From contig NZ_JAAGKM010000006.1 in NCBI RefSeq assembly GCF_019308355.1, forward strand, positions 1 to 64,000: a DNA stretch of 64,000 nucleotides. Reading direction: 5' to 3'. Shown here in pieces: positions 1-10,168 of the stretch. The notes under the pieces were generated by a model. The model saw nothing but the letters and a program-made list of their open reading frames with translations, did no database searches and was not told where the DNA came from. The position numbers and the translations under genes are program-made. This DNA comes from Empedobacter falsenii. Its GTDB lineage: Bacteria; Bacteroidota; Bacteroidia; Flavobacteriales; Weeksellaceae. Numbering within the stretch: position 1 is the first letter of the stretch; the number at the start of each line of letters is the position of its first letter.

Positions 1-148
1 GTAGTACCTGTTTTTTACAACTTCGAATTTCCTATAGCTCCATTATTCAAGGATTGACTTCGTTTTATTCGGCTATTTTTTCTTCTGTATATTTTATAAT
101 TTCAAATGAACTTCTCATCTTAGCAAAACCTCTCGGTATTTGCGGTTG
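1..148 (-). other. 5' leader of an operon off the left edge, probably rRNA
   Basis: The minus strand downstream of three strong tandem promoters is non-coding up to the window edge. It contains AGTTCATTTGAAAT, which resembles the boxA-like antitermination element (TTCTTTGA) of Bacteroidota rRNA leaders. The start of 16S rRNA is not in the window, so the rRNA assignment is inference from promoter strength, tandem arrangement and the boxA-like motif. Confidence 0.4.
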
Positions 149-179
149 CAAAGGTAATACTTATTTTTTAACTAACAAA
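149..179 (-). promoter_or_regulatory. Tandem promoter P1 (nearest the left-edge operon)
   Basis: On the minus strand the -7 box TACCTTTG lies at 156-149 and the -33 box TTTG at 179-176, with 19 bp between them. This matches the Bacteroidota primary sigma consensus. It is the last of three similar promoters about 110 bp apart that point off the left edge. Confidence 0.75.
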
Positions 180-260
180 TTTTATTTCAAAATTTTTTAA
201 AATTTTTATTTCAACAAGTCAATTTACTTTCACTTTCAAACTCCTTTCGGAATCGGTTTG

Positions 261-291
261 CAAAGGTAAAACTTATTTCTAAACTCGCAAA
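261..291 (-). promoter_or_regulatory. Tandem promoter P2
   Basis: Minus-strand -7 box TACCTTTG at 268-261 and -33 box TTTG at 291-288, again with 19 bp between. The sequence just downstream (GCAAACCGATTCCGAAAG) resembles that after P1, so the promoter units look duplicated. Confidence 0.75.
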
Positions 292-368
292 TTTATTTTA
301 AATAAATTTTATCGCTATATAAGTCCTTATGTCAATTTCAATACTACTCGTCTTTCGTATTGAGATTG

Positions 369-401
369 CAAATATACGCCTGCATTATTCGTTTTTCCAA
401 A
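369..401 (-). promoter_or_regulatory. Tandem promoter P3 (furthest upstream)
   Basis: Minus-strand -7 box TATATTTG at 376-369 and -33 box TTTG at 401-398, with 21 bp between. It completes a three-promoter array like those in front of stable-RNA operons. Confidence 0.65.
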
Positions 402-540
402 CATAATTTACATTTATTTTACATTCTGTTCTTAAGTGATTGGTATGATGCAAAATATTTTTTGATTTTTTTTGATATGAGATGCTAGATAAGAGATTTT
501 AGACGAGAAAAGCCCGTTTTTACCGCACAAAATGATTAGA

Positions 541-622
541 CGTTTTGCTTTTCTTGAACAAAAGAAAAGTAAAATGGATACTTTTGAAGGAACGACTCGG
601 GAGAAATTCTACGAAGTAGAAT
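541..622. repeat. Intergenic stretch with two inverted repeats
   Basis: Positions 402-633 carry no gene. Two hairpin-forming palindromes stand out: CTTTTCTT (548-555) with AAGAAAAG (562-569), and ATTCTAC (606-612) with GTAGAAT (616-622). From memory, similar CTTTTCTT-AAGAAAAG palindromes are common between genes of flavobacteria, so the first may be a dispersed element; no function is implied. Confidence 0.4.
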
Positions 623-633
623 CTATTTATAAA

Positions 634-660
634 TAAAAAAAGCTAGAATAAATCGAGCTT
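634..660 (-). terminator. Weak terminator after metX
   Basis: On the minus strand AAGCT and AGCTT form a 5-bp stem followed by a run of T (640-634), about 25 bp past the metX stop. The stem is short, so this is a weak call. Confidence 0.4.
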
Positions 661-684
661 CATATAATTATTCATTTCATAATA

Positions 685-1692
685 TTATACGAGATGTTCC
701 AAAATTGTATTTAATTCTTGTAATTCTACCAAGAAACCATCGTGTCCAAAAATAGAATCTATTTCGATGAATTTTGCATTTGGAATATGATTCGCTATAA
801 ATTTTTGCTCACTTGGCGGAAATAATATATCCGAAGAAATTCCAATCACTAAAGTGTTCGAAGAAATCTGAGACAAAGATTTCTCTAAAGATTTTCTATT
901 TCGAGCCAGATTTTGTGAATCCATGGCTTTCGAAAGTGTCCAATAAGAATGAGCATTGAATCTGTTTGCTAATTTTTCACCTTGATATTTTTGATAAGAA
1001 GACGCTTTGAAATCATTGTAAACAGAATCCTCGTCTTTTTGCTTCTGTTCATATATAATATAGGTACGATAAGACAACATCGCAATTGTACGAGCTGCAA
1101 TCAATCCATTTCTTCCTCCAATCTCAGTTTTATCGTTAAAAGTTGCATCTGCCTCGATAGCTAAACGCTGCGATTCGTTGAACGCAATTCCCCATGGAGA
1201 ATGTACCGCATTTGTCGCCAACAAAACCAAATTATCCACTTTAACTTGATCAAGTAACGTAAATTCTAACGCTTGTTGACCACCGAGTGAACCACCTATT
1301 AATAAATGAATAGTTGAAATTCCTAAATGATCTGCCAACAATTGGTGCGCATTTGCCATATCTTTTATCGTAATTGTAGGAAAATCTCGATAATAAGGCG
1401 AATTTGTTTCAGGATTTGTAGACAACGGATTTGTCGTTCCATAATTAGAACCAATCACATTGGCGCAAATAATAAAATGATCTTTTGGATTGAATAATTC
1501 ATTTTCTCCAAAAAGACCAGCCCACCAATCAAAAACATCCGAGTTTGCCGTTAAAGCATGACAAACCCAGATGATATTATTTTTTTCGGGATTCAACGTT
1601 CCCGCTGTATGATAAGCAATGGTTAAATTTTCGAGAATTTGACCATTTTCTAATTGAAATGGCTTTGTATAATTATATTGATAAAAATTCAC
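685..1692 (-). CDS. metX: Homoserine O-acetyltransferase
   Basis: Transfers an acetyl (or succinyl) group from the CoA thioester to homoserine, activating it for sulfhydrylation in methionine synthesis; cytoplasmic. The 335-residue protein is an alpha/beta hydrolase: nucleophile elbow GGSLGG at 133-138 with Ser135, a late Asp288 in SSDILFPP and His317 in FGHDG complete the triad. Length is normal for the shorter flavobacterial form. The gene lies 30 bp after metY on the same strand, so the two are an operon making and using acetylhomoserine. The donor (acetyl versus succinyl) cannot be settled by eye. Related serine O-acetyltransferase-type enzymes share this fold, but the metY neighbour favours MetX. 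Confidence 0.92.
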   Translation of the reverse strand: MNFYQYNYTKPFQLENGQILENLTIAYHTAGTLNPEKNNIIWVCHALTANSDVFDWWAGLFGENELFNPKDHFIICANVIGSNYGTTNPLSTNPETNSPYYRDFPTITIKDMANAHQLLADHLGISTIHLLIGGSLGGQQALEFTLLDQVKVDNLVLLATNAVHSPWGIAFNESQRLAIEADATFNDKTEIGGRNGLIAARTIAMLSYRTYIIYEQKQKDEDSVYNDFKASSYQKYQGEKLANRFNAHSYWTLSKAMDSQNLARNRKSLEKSLSQISSNTLVIGISSDILFPPSEQKFIANHIPNAKFIEIDSIFGHDGFLVELQELNTILEHLV

Positions 1693-1722
1693 TGAATTAA
1701 TTTATAGCTAATAATACTTTGT

Positions 1723-3081
<1,359 letters not shown>

Positions 3082-3091
3082 TTAGCTAAAA

Positions 3092-3190
3092 TTAGCAGCT
3101 GCACATTCGAATTTTACTATTGATACAATTATAGATGCTGTGAAGCAGGACGCCGTGTCCAAAAGAATGTTTTTTAGAATTGTACTTCAT
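3092..3190 (-). CDS. Putative 32-aa leader peptide ending in Met-Cys-Ser-Cys
   Basis: A complete ATG-to-TAA ORF too short for routine gene callers. The peptide starts MKYNSKKHSF, has one Cys at residue 22 and ends RMCSC, so two of the last three sense codons before the stop are TGC. It lies 61 bp in front of metY on the same strand, where no other gene exists. The stop codon sits inside a small inverted repeat (GCTAA/TTAGC, roughly 3086-3097), so a ribosome waiting on the cysteine codons would cover it. This arrangement resembles a cysteine-sensing attenuation leader. The ORF is seen; the regulatory role is inference, and no canonical SAM riboswitch was recognised in this gap. Confidence 0.55.
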   Translation of the reverse strand: MKYNSKKHSFGHGVLLHSIYNCINSKIRMCSC

Positions 3191-3211
3191 CTTTAAAAAT
3201 TATTCATTTCT

Positions 3212-3228
3212 AACTACACTTTGTAGTT
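3212..3228. promoter_or_regulatory. Perfect 7-bp inverted repeat upstream of the leader ORF
   Basis: AACTACA (3212-3218) and TGTAGTT (3222-3228) flank a 3-base spacer, 22 bp before the leader ATG. It could be an operator or a hairpin in the transcript. The rest of 3229-3420 is AT-rich with no gene and only a weak -7 match (TAACTTTTTG near 3340-3331, minus strand). Confidence 0.4.
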
Positions 3229-3423
3229 TTATATTTTATGTGAAATTAGAATAATTTTCTAAATAATAAAATTTATAATTAGTTTTTAGAAAATAAATCT
3301 ATAAAATTGATTTAAAAAGAATATTCATGCCAAAAAGTTAAAAATATTTCTTTCGAAATCTATAAAAAGGATTTAAACAGAATAAAATTTGAAGTAAAAA
3401 AGAGAATATTAAGTAGAAAACAT

Positions 3424-3454
3424 AAAAAAAGGAGATCAAAATTGATCTCCTTTT
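3424..3454 (-). terminator. Strong terminator of atpDC
   Basis: AAAAGGAGATCAA (3427-3439) and TTGATCTCCTTTT (3442-3454) form a perfect 13-bp stem with a 2-base loop, followed on the minus strand by seven T. It lies 22 bp after the atpC stop. Confidence 0.9.
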
Positions 3455-3476
3455 AAGTTTTATGATAAAAAAGTAA

Positions 3477-3770
3477 TTAGTTTGCTAAAACGATTACTTT
3501 ATTATTGTTCATTTCTATTGTTCCTCCTTTGATATCTAACAATAATGTAGATTCATTAGATGGAGAACTATAAACTTTTCCAGATTGATTATCGAAATCT
3601 TCGAAAGTTTTTGTGTGAACTTTAATTTTGATTGTTCCTTCACCTAAAGTTGCAACGATAGGAGCGTGGTTATTTAATAACTGAAATTCACCATCTTTAC
3701 CTGGTAAAGTAACAGCATCTACTTCTGCATCGAAAACTACGAATTCTGGCGTAATAATTTGTAAGTGCAT
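3477..3770 (-). CDS. atpC: ATP synthase F1 epsilon subunit, short form
   Basis: Part of the central stalk that couples the c-ring to the catalytic F1 head. The 97-residue protein is only the N-terminal beta-sandwich (MHLQIITPE, FDAEVDAVTLPGKDGEFQLL, NHAPIVATL); the two C-terminal inhibitory helices of longer epsilon subunits are absent, as is usual in this phylum. An upstream in-frame TTG would add twelve residues, but the family begins at MHLQII, so the ATG at 3770 is chosen. The gene follows atpD by 85 bp and is followed by a strong terminator. The other ATP synthase genes are not in the window. Confidence 0.93.
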   Translation of the reverse strand: MHLQIITPEFVVFDAEVDAVTLPGKDGEFQLLNNHAPIVATLGEGTIKIKVHTKTFEDFDNQSGKVYSSPSNESTLLLDIKGGTIEMNNNKVIVLAN

Positions 3771-3855
3771 AATCCTATTGTTTTTAAAAAAAAGAGTACT
3801 TAGCAACTTTCAAAAAGAAAAGAAACGTAAGCACTCTTTATATGGTTAAATTATA

Positions 3856-5382
<1,527 letters not shown>

Positions 5383-5398
5383 TTATTTTATTTGGGTG

Positions 5399-5406
5399 CA
5401 AAGGTA
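5399..5406 (-). promoter_or_regulatory. -7 box of the atpDC promoter
   Basis: TACCTTTG on the minus strand, followed by CA at the expected start region. It predicts a leader of about 30 nt before the atpD ATG. No clean -33 TTG is seen at 19-21 bp; CAATG at 5420-5416 is closer than usual. Confidence 0.65.
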
Positions 5407-5509
5407 AGTTAAAAACATTGTATAATTTATATACTTTTTAAGATTTTTGTCATAATATTTTGATTAGTAATCAGAATATTATAAACAACGAACTTCTAAA
5501 ACAAAAATA

Positions 5510-6226
5510 TCAATCCTTATCAACTCCATTTCCGCCATACATTTCTTGTACTTTTTTCTGATAATCTTCATAAATCTTATCAAATTGTCCTCTCGAAATT
5601 GTTTTATCAGAAATATTATTGAAATAAGATTTTATTATTGAATCATCTTTAAGTGTTTCAATACTTTTCATTCTAACAATTCCTGTTGCTTCATTTTCAT
5701 CTTTAGGTTTTATCAATATTTCTAATACTAATCCAGGAAAACCTACAAAATTACTAGGTCCGCATTTTGATTTTATACTTTTGGCAAACCACACTTCTGT
5801 ATTATTTTTAGAAGTCTCCATCGTTGCTTTTGTCGCTTCAATACCATTTATCATTTTAGTTTCTCTATGCATCACCCATCTTTCACTTAACTTCAAAGGA
5901 GATTTTACTTTGTAATTTCTATTTTCGATATTCATATCTTGATAGACAGTCTTCTCTTTAGGATTCGTAACCACAAAATTTTGAATATAATTACCTATAG
6001 TCTCCACATTAGAATTACGCAAATTTTCTTTTTGTTTATAAACACACAAATCTTCTGTATTGATGAATAAATCATATAATTTTGGAGATTCGTAATCTTC
6101 TATAATCATCTCTGATAAATTTTTCTTATATTTTTCTGGTAAAAAACTTCTATTTTCATATTCAACTTTATAATTTTGACTGAAAACAGATGAAATCGGA
6201 ATTAACAACATTAAGAGAGTCTTCAT
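5510..6226 (-). CDS. GLPGLI family secreted protein
   Basis: A 238-residue exported protein with a signal peptide (MKTLLMLLIPISSVFSQ). It carries the hallmark of the GLPGLI family near residue 165: GPSNFVGFPGLVLEI, preceded by EVWFAKSIKSKCGP. Members are abundant in flavobacteria, often in tandem, and have no established biochemical role. The neighbour at 6232-6987 belongs to the same family and ends 5 bp upstream, so they are co-transcribed and probably arose by duplication, though the pair has diverged greatly outside the signature. The family call is firm; function is unknown. Confidence 0.85.
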   Translation of the reverse strand: MKTLLMLLIPISSVFSQNYKVEYENRSFLPEKYKKNLSEMIIEDYESPKLYDLFINTEDLCVYKQKENLRNSNVETIGNYIQNFVVTNPKEKTVYQDMNIENRNYKVKSPLKLSERWVMHRETKMINGIEATKATMETSKNNTEVWFAKSIKSKCGPSNFVGFPGLVLEILIKPKDENEATGIVRMKSIETLKDDSIIKSYFNNISDKTISRGQFDKIYEDYQKKVQEMYGGNGVDKD

Positions 6227-6231
6227 AATTA

Positions 6232-6987
6232 TTAAAATATTTCTAAACTTTTATTACATGTATCACAGTTTTTGTCTAACTTAATATTTGGATTAGTTTT
6301 TCTAAGTTGATTTAGGATTTCTTCACTCTTCTGATTCTGTTTTACTTTATATTCTTGCATTGTAATACTTGAATTTAAATTAGTATTTTTAACAAAATCA
6401 TCAAAATCAAAATGATCTTTTGATATTTTAACTGCATCTATTTTGAAAAAATTCTGATCATCATATACTTCTAAAATTATACCTGGTAAACCATTCATTT
6501 TCCATGGTCCAAAAGGATATTTTATTTTAGTAGAAAACCATGCTGTATAATTTCGTCCTCTAAAACTTGTTGATGCTTTTTGACATTTTTGATTTAAAAT
6601 CATTTTTGTTTCATTTTCAATCTTCCAATTATGTTCAAAAACATCTCTAACTAAATAATTATCTTCATTGCTAATATAACTATTGATATAAAAATCTGTA
6701 TTATTTTTATTAAAATAAAAAAGTTTTTGAGTTGCAGTTCTTTCCTTTGTAAGATTTATTTCACCATCAACTTTTTTAAGTTTAATAGTATCTTTTAATT
6801 CTTTATTTTCAATATATAGAGACTCTTTGTTATTAACATACAAATCATAATACTTAGCATTTACATTTTCAAAATTAAAGTTATCAAAATTTATTTTTTG
6901 AGTATATATAACATGATAATTCTGAGCATTTATCAAACTAAAACCTAAAAGAAAAATCAGAAAAAAATTATTTAATTTATTATTCAT
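6232..6987 (-). CDS. GLPGLI family secreted protein
   Basis: A 251-residue protein with signal peptide (FFLIFLLGFSLINAQ) and the family signature FGPWKMNGLPGIILEV near residues 155-170, after TAWFSTKIKYP. It is upstream of the second GLPGLI gene in one transcript. The C-terminus has a CDTCNKS motif (two cysteines three apart), which could be redox-active or bind metal, but that is only a pattern. It lies just after the terminator of the small cysteine-containing gene at 7057-7302, so it depends on readthrough or an unseen promoter. Function unknown. Confidence 0.82.
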   Translation of the reverse strand: MNNKLNNFFLIFLLGFSLINAQNYHVIYTQKINFDNFNFENVNAKYYDLYVNNKESLYIENKELKDTIKLKKVDGEINLTKERTATQKLFYFNKNNTDFYINSYISNEDNYLVRDVFEHNWKIENETKMILNQKCQKASTSFRGRNYTAWFSTKIKYPFGPWKMNGLPGIILEVYDDQNFFKIDAVKISKDHFDFDDFVKNTNLNSSITMQEYKVKQNQKSEEILNQLRKTNPNIKLDKNCDTCNKSLEIF

Positions 6988-7002
6988 TTTTATTTTTTTT
7001 TA

Positions 7003-7032
7003 TAAAAAAAACTCATTTTTAAAATGAGTTTT
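7003..7032 (-). terminator. Terminator between the small exported gene and the GLPGLI pair
   Basis: AAAACTCATTTT (7008-7019) pairs with AAAATGAGTTTT (7021-7032). On the minus strand eight T follow, giving a good intrinsic terminator for the gene at 7057-7302. The plus-strand side is also T-rich. Confidence 0.75.
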
Positions 7033-7056
7033 TTATTTTAAAATTTTATTTGATAT

Positions 7057-7302
7057 CTAATGTTCTTCTTTTATTTCAACTATAACTTTTACAGCATCAC
7101 ATGGAATTTCTTGCCATTCAGTACATTCTTTTCTTTCATCAGAAACTAACCAACAAGTTCTTGTATAACAAGTTTTGTCTACAAGTTTATACTCAATTAT
7201 ATAAGTTTTTTCAAAAGTTTCGCTTGACTCTTTCTTTTCTAAATTATTTGCCAGAGTAAAAGAGCTTACTAATAAAGTAGCTAATAAGAATAAGTTTTTC
7301 AT
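7057..7302 (-). CDS. Small exported protein with four cysteines
   Basis: An 81-residue ORF beginning MKNLFLLATLLVSSFTLAN, a clear signal peptide with a likely cut near residue 18-19. The mature part is about 62 residues, acidic at both ends, with four cysteines in KTCYTRTCWL, KECTEW and IPCDAV. That spacing suggests two disulfides after export. I do not recognise a family. It sits just upstream of two GLPGLI genes on the same strand but is separated from them by a terminator. A bacteriocin-like or envelope-stress role could be imagined, but nothing in the sequence decides it. Confidence 0.7.
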   Translation of the reverse strand: MKNLFLLATLLVSSFTLANNLEKKESSETFEKTYIIEYKLVDKTCYTRTCWLVSDERKECTEWQEIPCDAVKVIVEIKEEH

Positions 7303-7360
7303 AATTAATGTTTTTAATGTTAATACTTACTCGAATTTAATAATTGAATTTAATAATTCC

Positions 7361-7393
7361 AAATTTATTTTAATCTTTTTATCTAATAATCAA
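7361..7393 (-). promoter_or_regulatory. Likely promoter of the small exported gene
   Basis: Minus-strand -7 box TAAATTTG at 7368-7361 with TTG at 7393-7391, a spacing of 22 bp. This gives a leader of about 50 nt. The -33 spacing is slightly long, so confidence is moderate. Confidence 0.45.
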
Positions 7394-7425
7394 TAAATTA
7401 GAACTAACCTTGTTAAAAAATAAAA

Positions 7426-7455
7426 TTGTCAATCGATTTGAAAGCCTTAAATTTG
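7426..7455 (+). promoter_or_regulatory. Promoter of ribF
   Basis: TTG at 7426-7428 and TAAATTTG at 7448-7455 are separated by exactly 19 bp, a consensus Bacteroidota promoter. The predicted start of transcription near 7460 lies 12-13 nt before the GTG chosen as the ribF start, and it rules out the longer reading from TTG at 7410. Confidence 0.75.
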
Positions 7456-7472
7456 TAGCAAATCATATATTA

Positions 7473-8402
7473 GTGAACGTTTATCAATCCTTAGAAGAAA
7501 TCAAACCTATCAAACGTCCCGTCCTTACTTTGGGCATGTTTGATGGTGTACACATTGGACATCAATCTATTCTAAAACAACTCAATACAATTGCAAAGGA
7601 AATTGATGGAGAAAGCGTTTTGATTACTTTTAATCCACATCCCAGAATGGTTTTACAGCCAAATTGTGATCTTAAATTTTTGAACACTTTAGAGGAAAAA
7701 GAAAATGTTTTACGTCAATTTGGATTAGAACATTTGATTATTCAAGCGTTTACAAAAGATTTTTCACAAGTAACTTCTGTCGAATTTGTCAAGAATTTAT
7801 TGGTTGATAAAATCAATATTGATACGTTAGTCATTGGTTACGATCATCATTTCGGGAAAAATAGAGAAGGAAATTTCGAGCAATTACAAGTTTTTTCGAA
7901 AGAATATGGTTTCAATTTGATTCAATTGCAAGCTGTCGAAGAAAATGATGTGGCGGTGAGTTCTACAAAAATTAGAAATGCACTTATCGAAGGAAATATC
8001 GCATATGCGAACAAAGCGTTAAACTATCATTATCCACTTTCTGGAGAAGTTGTTCATGGTGATAAAATTGGGCGTACACTTGGTTTTCCTACCGCTAATT
8101 TACAAGTTGATCCTAATAAATTGATTCCAAAAGATGGCGTTTATGCGGTTGATGTTTTTGTAGATAATCAAAAATATTTAGGTTTATTAAGTATCGGATT
8201 TCGAGAAACGGTTACCAATTCTCGCGAACATCGAGTAGAAGTGAATATATTGGATTTTGATCGAGAAATTTATGGAGAAACAATTTGCCTTGAATTTTTA
8301 GGACATTTGCGAGATGAAAAGAAATTTGACTCGTTAGATGATTTAATCATCGCGATGAATCAAGACAAAGAAAATGCAATAAAATTATATGGAAATAATT
8401 AA
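7473..8402 (+). CDS. ribF: Bifunctional riboflavin kinase / FAD synthetase
   Basis: Phosphorylates riboflavin to FMN, then adenylates FMN to FAD; cytoplasmic. The 309-residue protein has the nucleotidyltransferase motif GMFDGVHIGHQ near 21-31 with the HIGH-like signature, a second motif SSTKIRNAL and, in the C-terminal flavokinase domain, GRTLGFPTANL. The frame is open back to TTG at 7410, but that would place a consensus promoter inside the gene and add 21 residues unlike the family. The GTG at 7473 (VNVYQSLEE) fits both promoter and family length. It is a single-gene unit closed by a strong terminator. It should feed the flavoenzymes of the cell, including MnmG in this window. Confidence 0.93.
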   Translation: MNVYQSLEEIKPIKRPVLTLGMFDGVHIGHQSILKQLNTIAKEIDGESVLITFNPHPRMVLQPNCDLKFLNTLEEKENVLRQFGLEHLIIQAFTKDFSQVTSVEFVKNLLVDKINIDTLVIGYDHHFGKNREGNFEQLQVFSKEYGFNLIQLQAVEENDVAVSSTKIRNALIEGNIAYANKALNYHYPLSGEVVHGDKIGRTLGFPTANLQVDPNKLIPKDGVYAVDVFVDNQKYLGLLSIGFRETVTNSREHRVEVNILDFDREIYGETICLEFLGHLRDEKKFDSLDDLIIAMNQDKENAIKLYGNN

Positions 8403-8432
8403 AAAAAGGTTCGCTAAAAGCGAACCTTTTTT
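8401..8432. terminator. Bidirectional terminator between ribF and the anti-sigma gene
   Basis: AGGTTCGCT (8406-8414) pairs with AGCGAACCT (8418-8426) and has A and T runs on both sides. It serves convergent ribF and the gene ending at 8439. Confidence 0.9.
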
Positions 8433-8438
8433 TAATCT

Positions 8439-9476
8439 CTATTTATTATAATATTTAAATATTTCTTTTTTATTTTTTTCCAAAACTCCCAAAAGCGTTG
8501 CATCAACCTTTGGTTCGTTTGTTGTTAAAACAATTTTATCATTTACTTTTTCGAATGTAATGACAAGATTATTCGTTGTACTTTCAAACGAAATTTTATT
8601 TTTTGATTTCTTTTGTAATTTAAAATTAGTACGTAGAATATCCGATTTTACTGTAAACTTTAAAGGTTTATAAACAATTGCATATTTGTCAATTTCAGAT
8701 TTTTTTGGCGAAACTTCCACCACTGAAGCTGTTTCTAATGATGCATTCGCAGTACGTTCTTCTGCAACAACTTTCATTTTCATCACATCAGAAGTGTCTT
8801 TTAATTTAGCATTTTGTCTACTTACACCATTTGTCACCACCACTCCATAAGTTTTTCCAGCTAACTTATCCGAAATGACTGAATCTTTTGTATAGCCAAA
8901 ATTTTGACTACTTGCTTTAGTATATTGTCCTTCTTTTTCTATCGAATCTAAAACCTTAGAACGAGCTTCCATGGCTTGCGGTGCTGATAAAGTAACTGGA
9001 GCATTTGGAGCAGAAGCTTTAGATAGTTGAGGAAAATATCCTTCGTCATCAATTGCGCCAGCAGAATGTCCTTCAATTACTTTATAAACAGGCTCTTTTT
9101 TAACTTTATCATTCTTTACTATTTCTAGAGGTTTTTCCAAATCTTTATCTTTCGATTCTAAAATAACTATTTCTTCTTGTTCAGTAGGTGATTGCTCAAT
9201 AACTGGGGCATTTGTTTTGACAATTTCAAGTAAATTTTCTCTATTTTCAGTATTAATATTCTCGATAAAAAGTACAAAGTAAGGAATCGCAATCAACGCG
9301 AAAACTGCAGCAGAAAACCATACACTTGAAACAAATTCGCGAATAGGTTTCTTTTTCTTTTCCTCGTTCTGCAAACCAGATTCAATACGTTTCCACACCA
9401 AATCTCTCGGCTTTTCGCCGACAGTTTCGGTACTTCTTGATCGAAATAAATCTTCTATTGGATCGTTTGTGTTCAC
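8439..9476 (-). CDS. Single-pass membrane protein, probable anti-sigma factor
   Basis: A 345-residue protein encoded just after an ECF sigma factor with a 4-bp start/stop overlap, a coupling typical of sigma/anti-sigma pairs. The N-terminal 45 residues are polar and would face the cytoplasm (LVWKRIESGLQNEEKKKKP), followed by one membrane segment (SSVWFSAAVFALIAIPYFVLF, about 49-70) and a long, charged extracytoplasmic region. The short cytoplasmic part resembles flavobacterial anti-sigma proteins, but I see no HxxxCxxC zinc motif. It probably holds the sigma factor at the membrane and senses envelope state. That role is inferred from context. Confidence 0.65.
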   Translation of the reverse strand: MNTNDPIEDLFRSRSTETVGEKPRDLVWKRIESGLQNEEKKKKPIREFVSSVWFSAAVFALIAIPYFVLFIENINTENRENLLEIVKTNAPVIEQSPTEQEEIVILESKDKDLEKPLEIVKNDKVKKEPVYKVIEGHSAGAIDDEGYFPQLSKASAPNAPVTLSAPQAMEARSKVLDSIEKEGQYTKASSQNFGYTKDSVISDKLAGKTYGVVVTNGVSRQNAKLKDTSDVMKMKVVAEERTANASLETASVVEVSPKKSEIDKYAIVYKPLKFTVKSDILRTNFKLQKKSKNKISFESTTNNLVITFEKVNDKIVLTTNEPKVDATLLGVLEKNKKEIFKYYNK

Positions 9477-10015
9477 GATAAACTTGATTTTATATTTTCA
9501 TTCTTACTTAACATTTCCTTCAATTTCGTCTTCGCTAAATTAAGTTGCGATTTCGATGTTCCTTCTGTAATGCCCAAGCTTTCGGCAATTTCTTTGTGTT
9601 TATACCCCTCAATAACGTAGAGGGTAAACACGAGACGACAGCCTTCGGGTAAATAATCGAGGAGTTTCATCACATCATCTTCTTCGATTTGTTGTGAAGC
9701 TTCTTGGTTAGATGAAATGGAAGAGGAGTAATCGTCAACATTGAGATGAAAAATTTTATTTTTCCGCAACTCCATCAAACATTCATTAATCATAATTCTT
9801 CGCATCCATCCTTCAAAACTTCCTTCGAACGAATAATTCTCAAGATTCTGAAAAATTTTCAAGAATCCTTTTACCAACGCATCTTCCGCTTGTTGTATAT
9901 CGGTAAAATAACGTTTACAAACCGCAAAAAATCGCGCATCATATTTTTCATAAAGCAGCCGCTGTGCTTTCGAATCATTGCTGATACAAGCTTTTATGAG
10001 TTGTTTTTCGTCCAA
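9473..10015 (-). CDS. RNA polymerase ECF-type sigma factor
   Basis: A 180-residue sigma-70 family factor of the extracytoplasmic-function class. Region 2 is visible at about 20-75 (LYEKYDARFFAVCKRYF, AEDALVKGFLKIF, SFEGWMRRIMINECL) and region 4 at about 120-170 (LPEGCRLVFTLYVIEGYKHKEIAESLGI with the helix-turn-helix and TSKSQLNLAKTKLKEML). Sigma 1.1 and region 3 are absent as expected. It overlaps the downstream membrane gene by 4 bp, so the two are made together. No match to its own target promoter was recognised. The exact ECF group is not assigned. Confidence 0.9.
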   Translation of the reverse strand: MDEKQLIKACISNDSKAQRLLYEKYDARFFAVCKRYFTDIQQAEDALVKGFLKIFQNLENYSFEGSFEGWMRRIMINECLMELRKNKIFHLNVDDYSSSISSNQEASQQIEEDDVMKLLDYLPEGCRLVFTLYVIEGYKHKEIAESLGITEGTSKSQLNLAKTKLKEMLSKNENIKSSLS

Positions 10016-10116
10016 AATACTTTTTCTTTCTTATTATTTAGATGCGAAAATTACGCTTATGGTTGCTTTGATAGCGTAAAATATTTGTTAAAGTTCTGAA
10101 AACTTATTCATTAAAC

Positions 10117-10145
10117 ATAAAAAAAGTCGCTACAAGAGCGACTTT
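10117..10145 (-). terminator. Terminator of asd
   Basis: AAAGTCGCT (10123-10131) pairs with AGCGACTTT (10137-10145) across a 5-base loop. On the minus strand a run of seven T follows. It also faces the upstream region of the sigma gene. Confidence 0.85.
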
Positions 10146-10168
10146 ATATTCATTTTTAATTGAATTTT

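Noticed and set aside
1-60. A tRNA or the 5' end of 16S rRNA at the left edge
   Set aside because: No cloverleaf, T-loop sequence or 16S start motif can be matched on either strand.
65-118. A 17-codon ORF on the minus strand in the presumed rRNA leader
   Set aside because: No coupling, no hydrophobic or codon pattern, and leaders of stable-RNA operons are not usually translated; short ORFs of this size are expected by chance.
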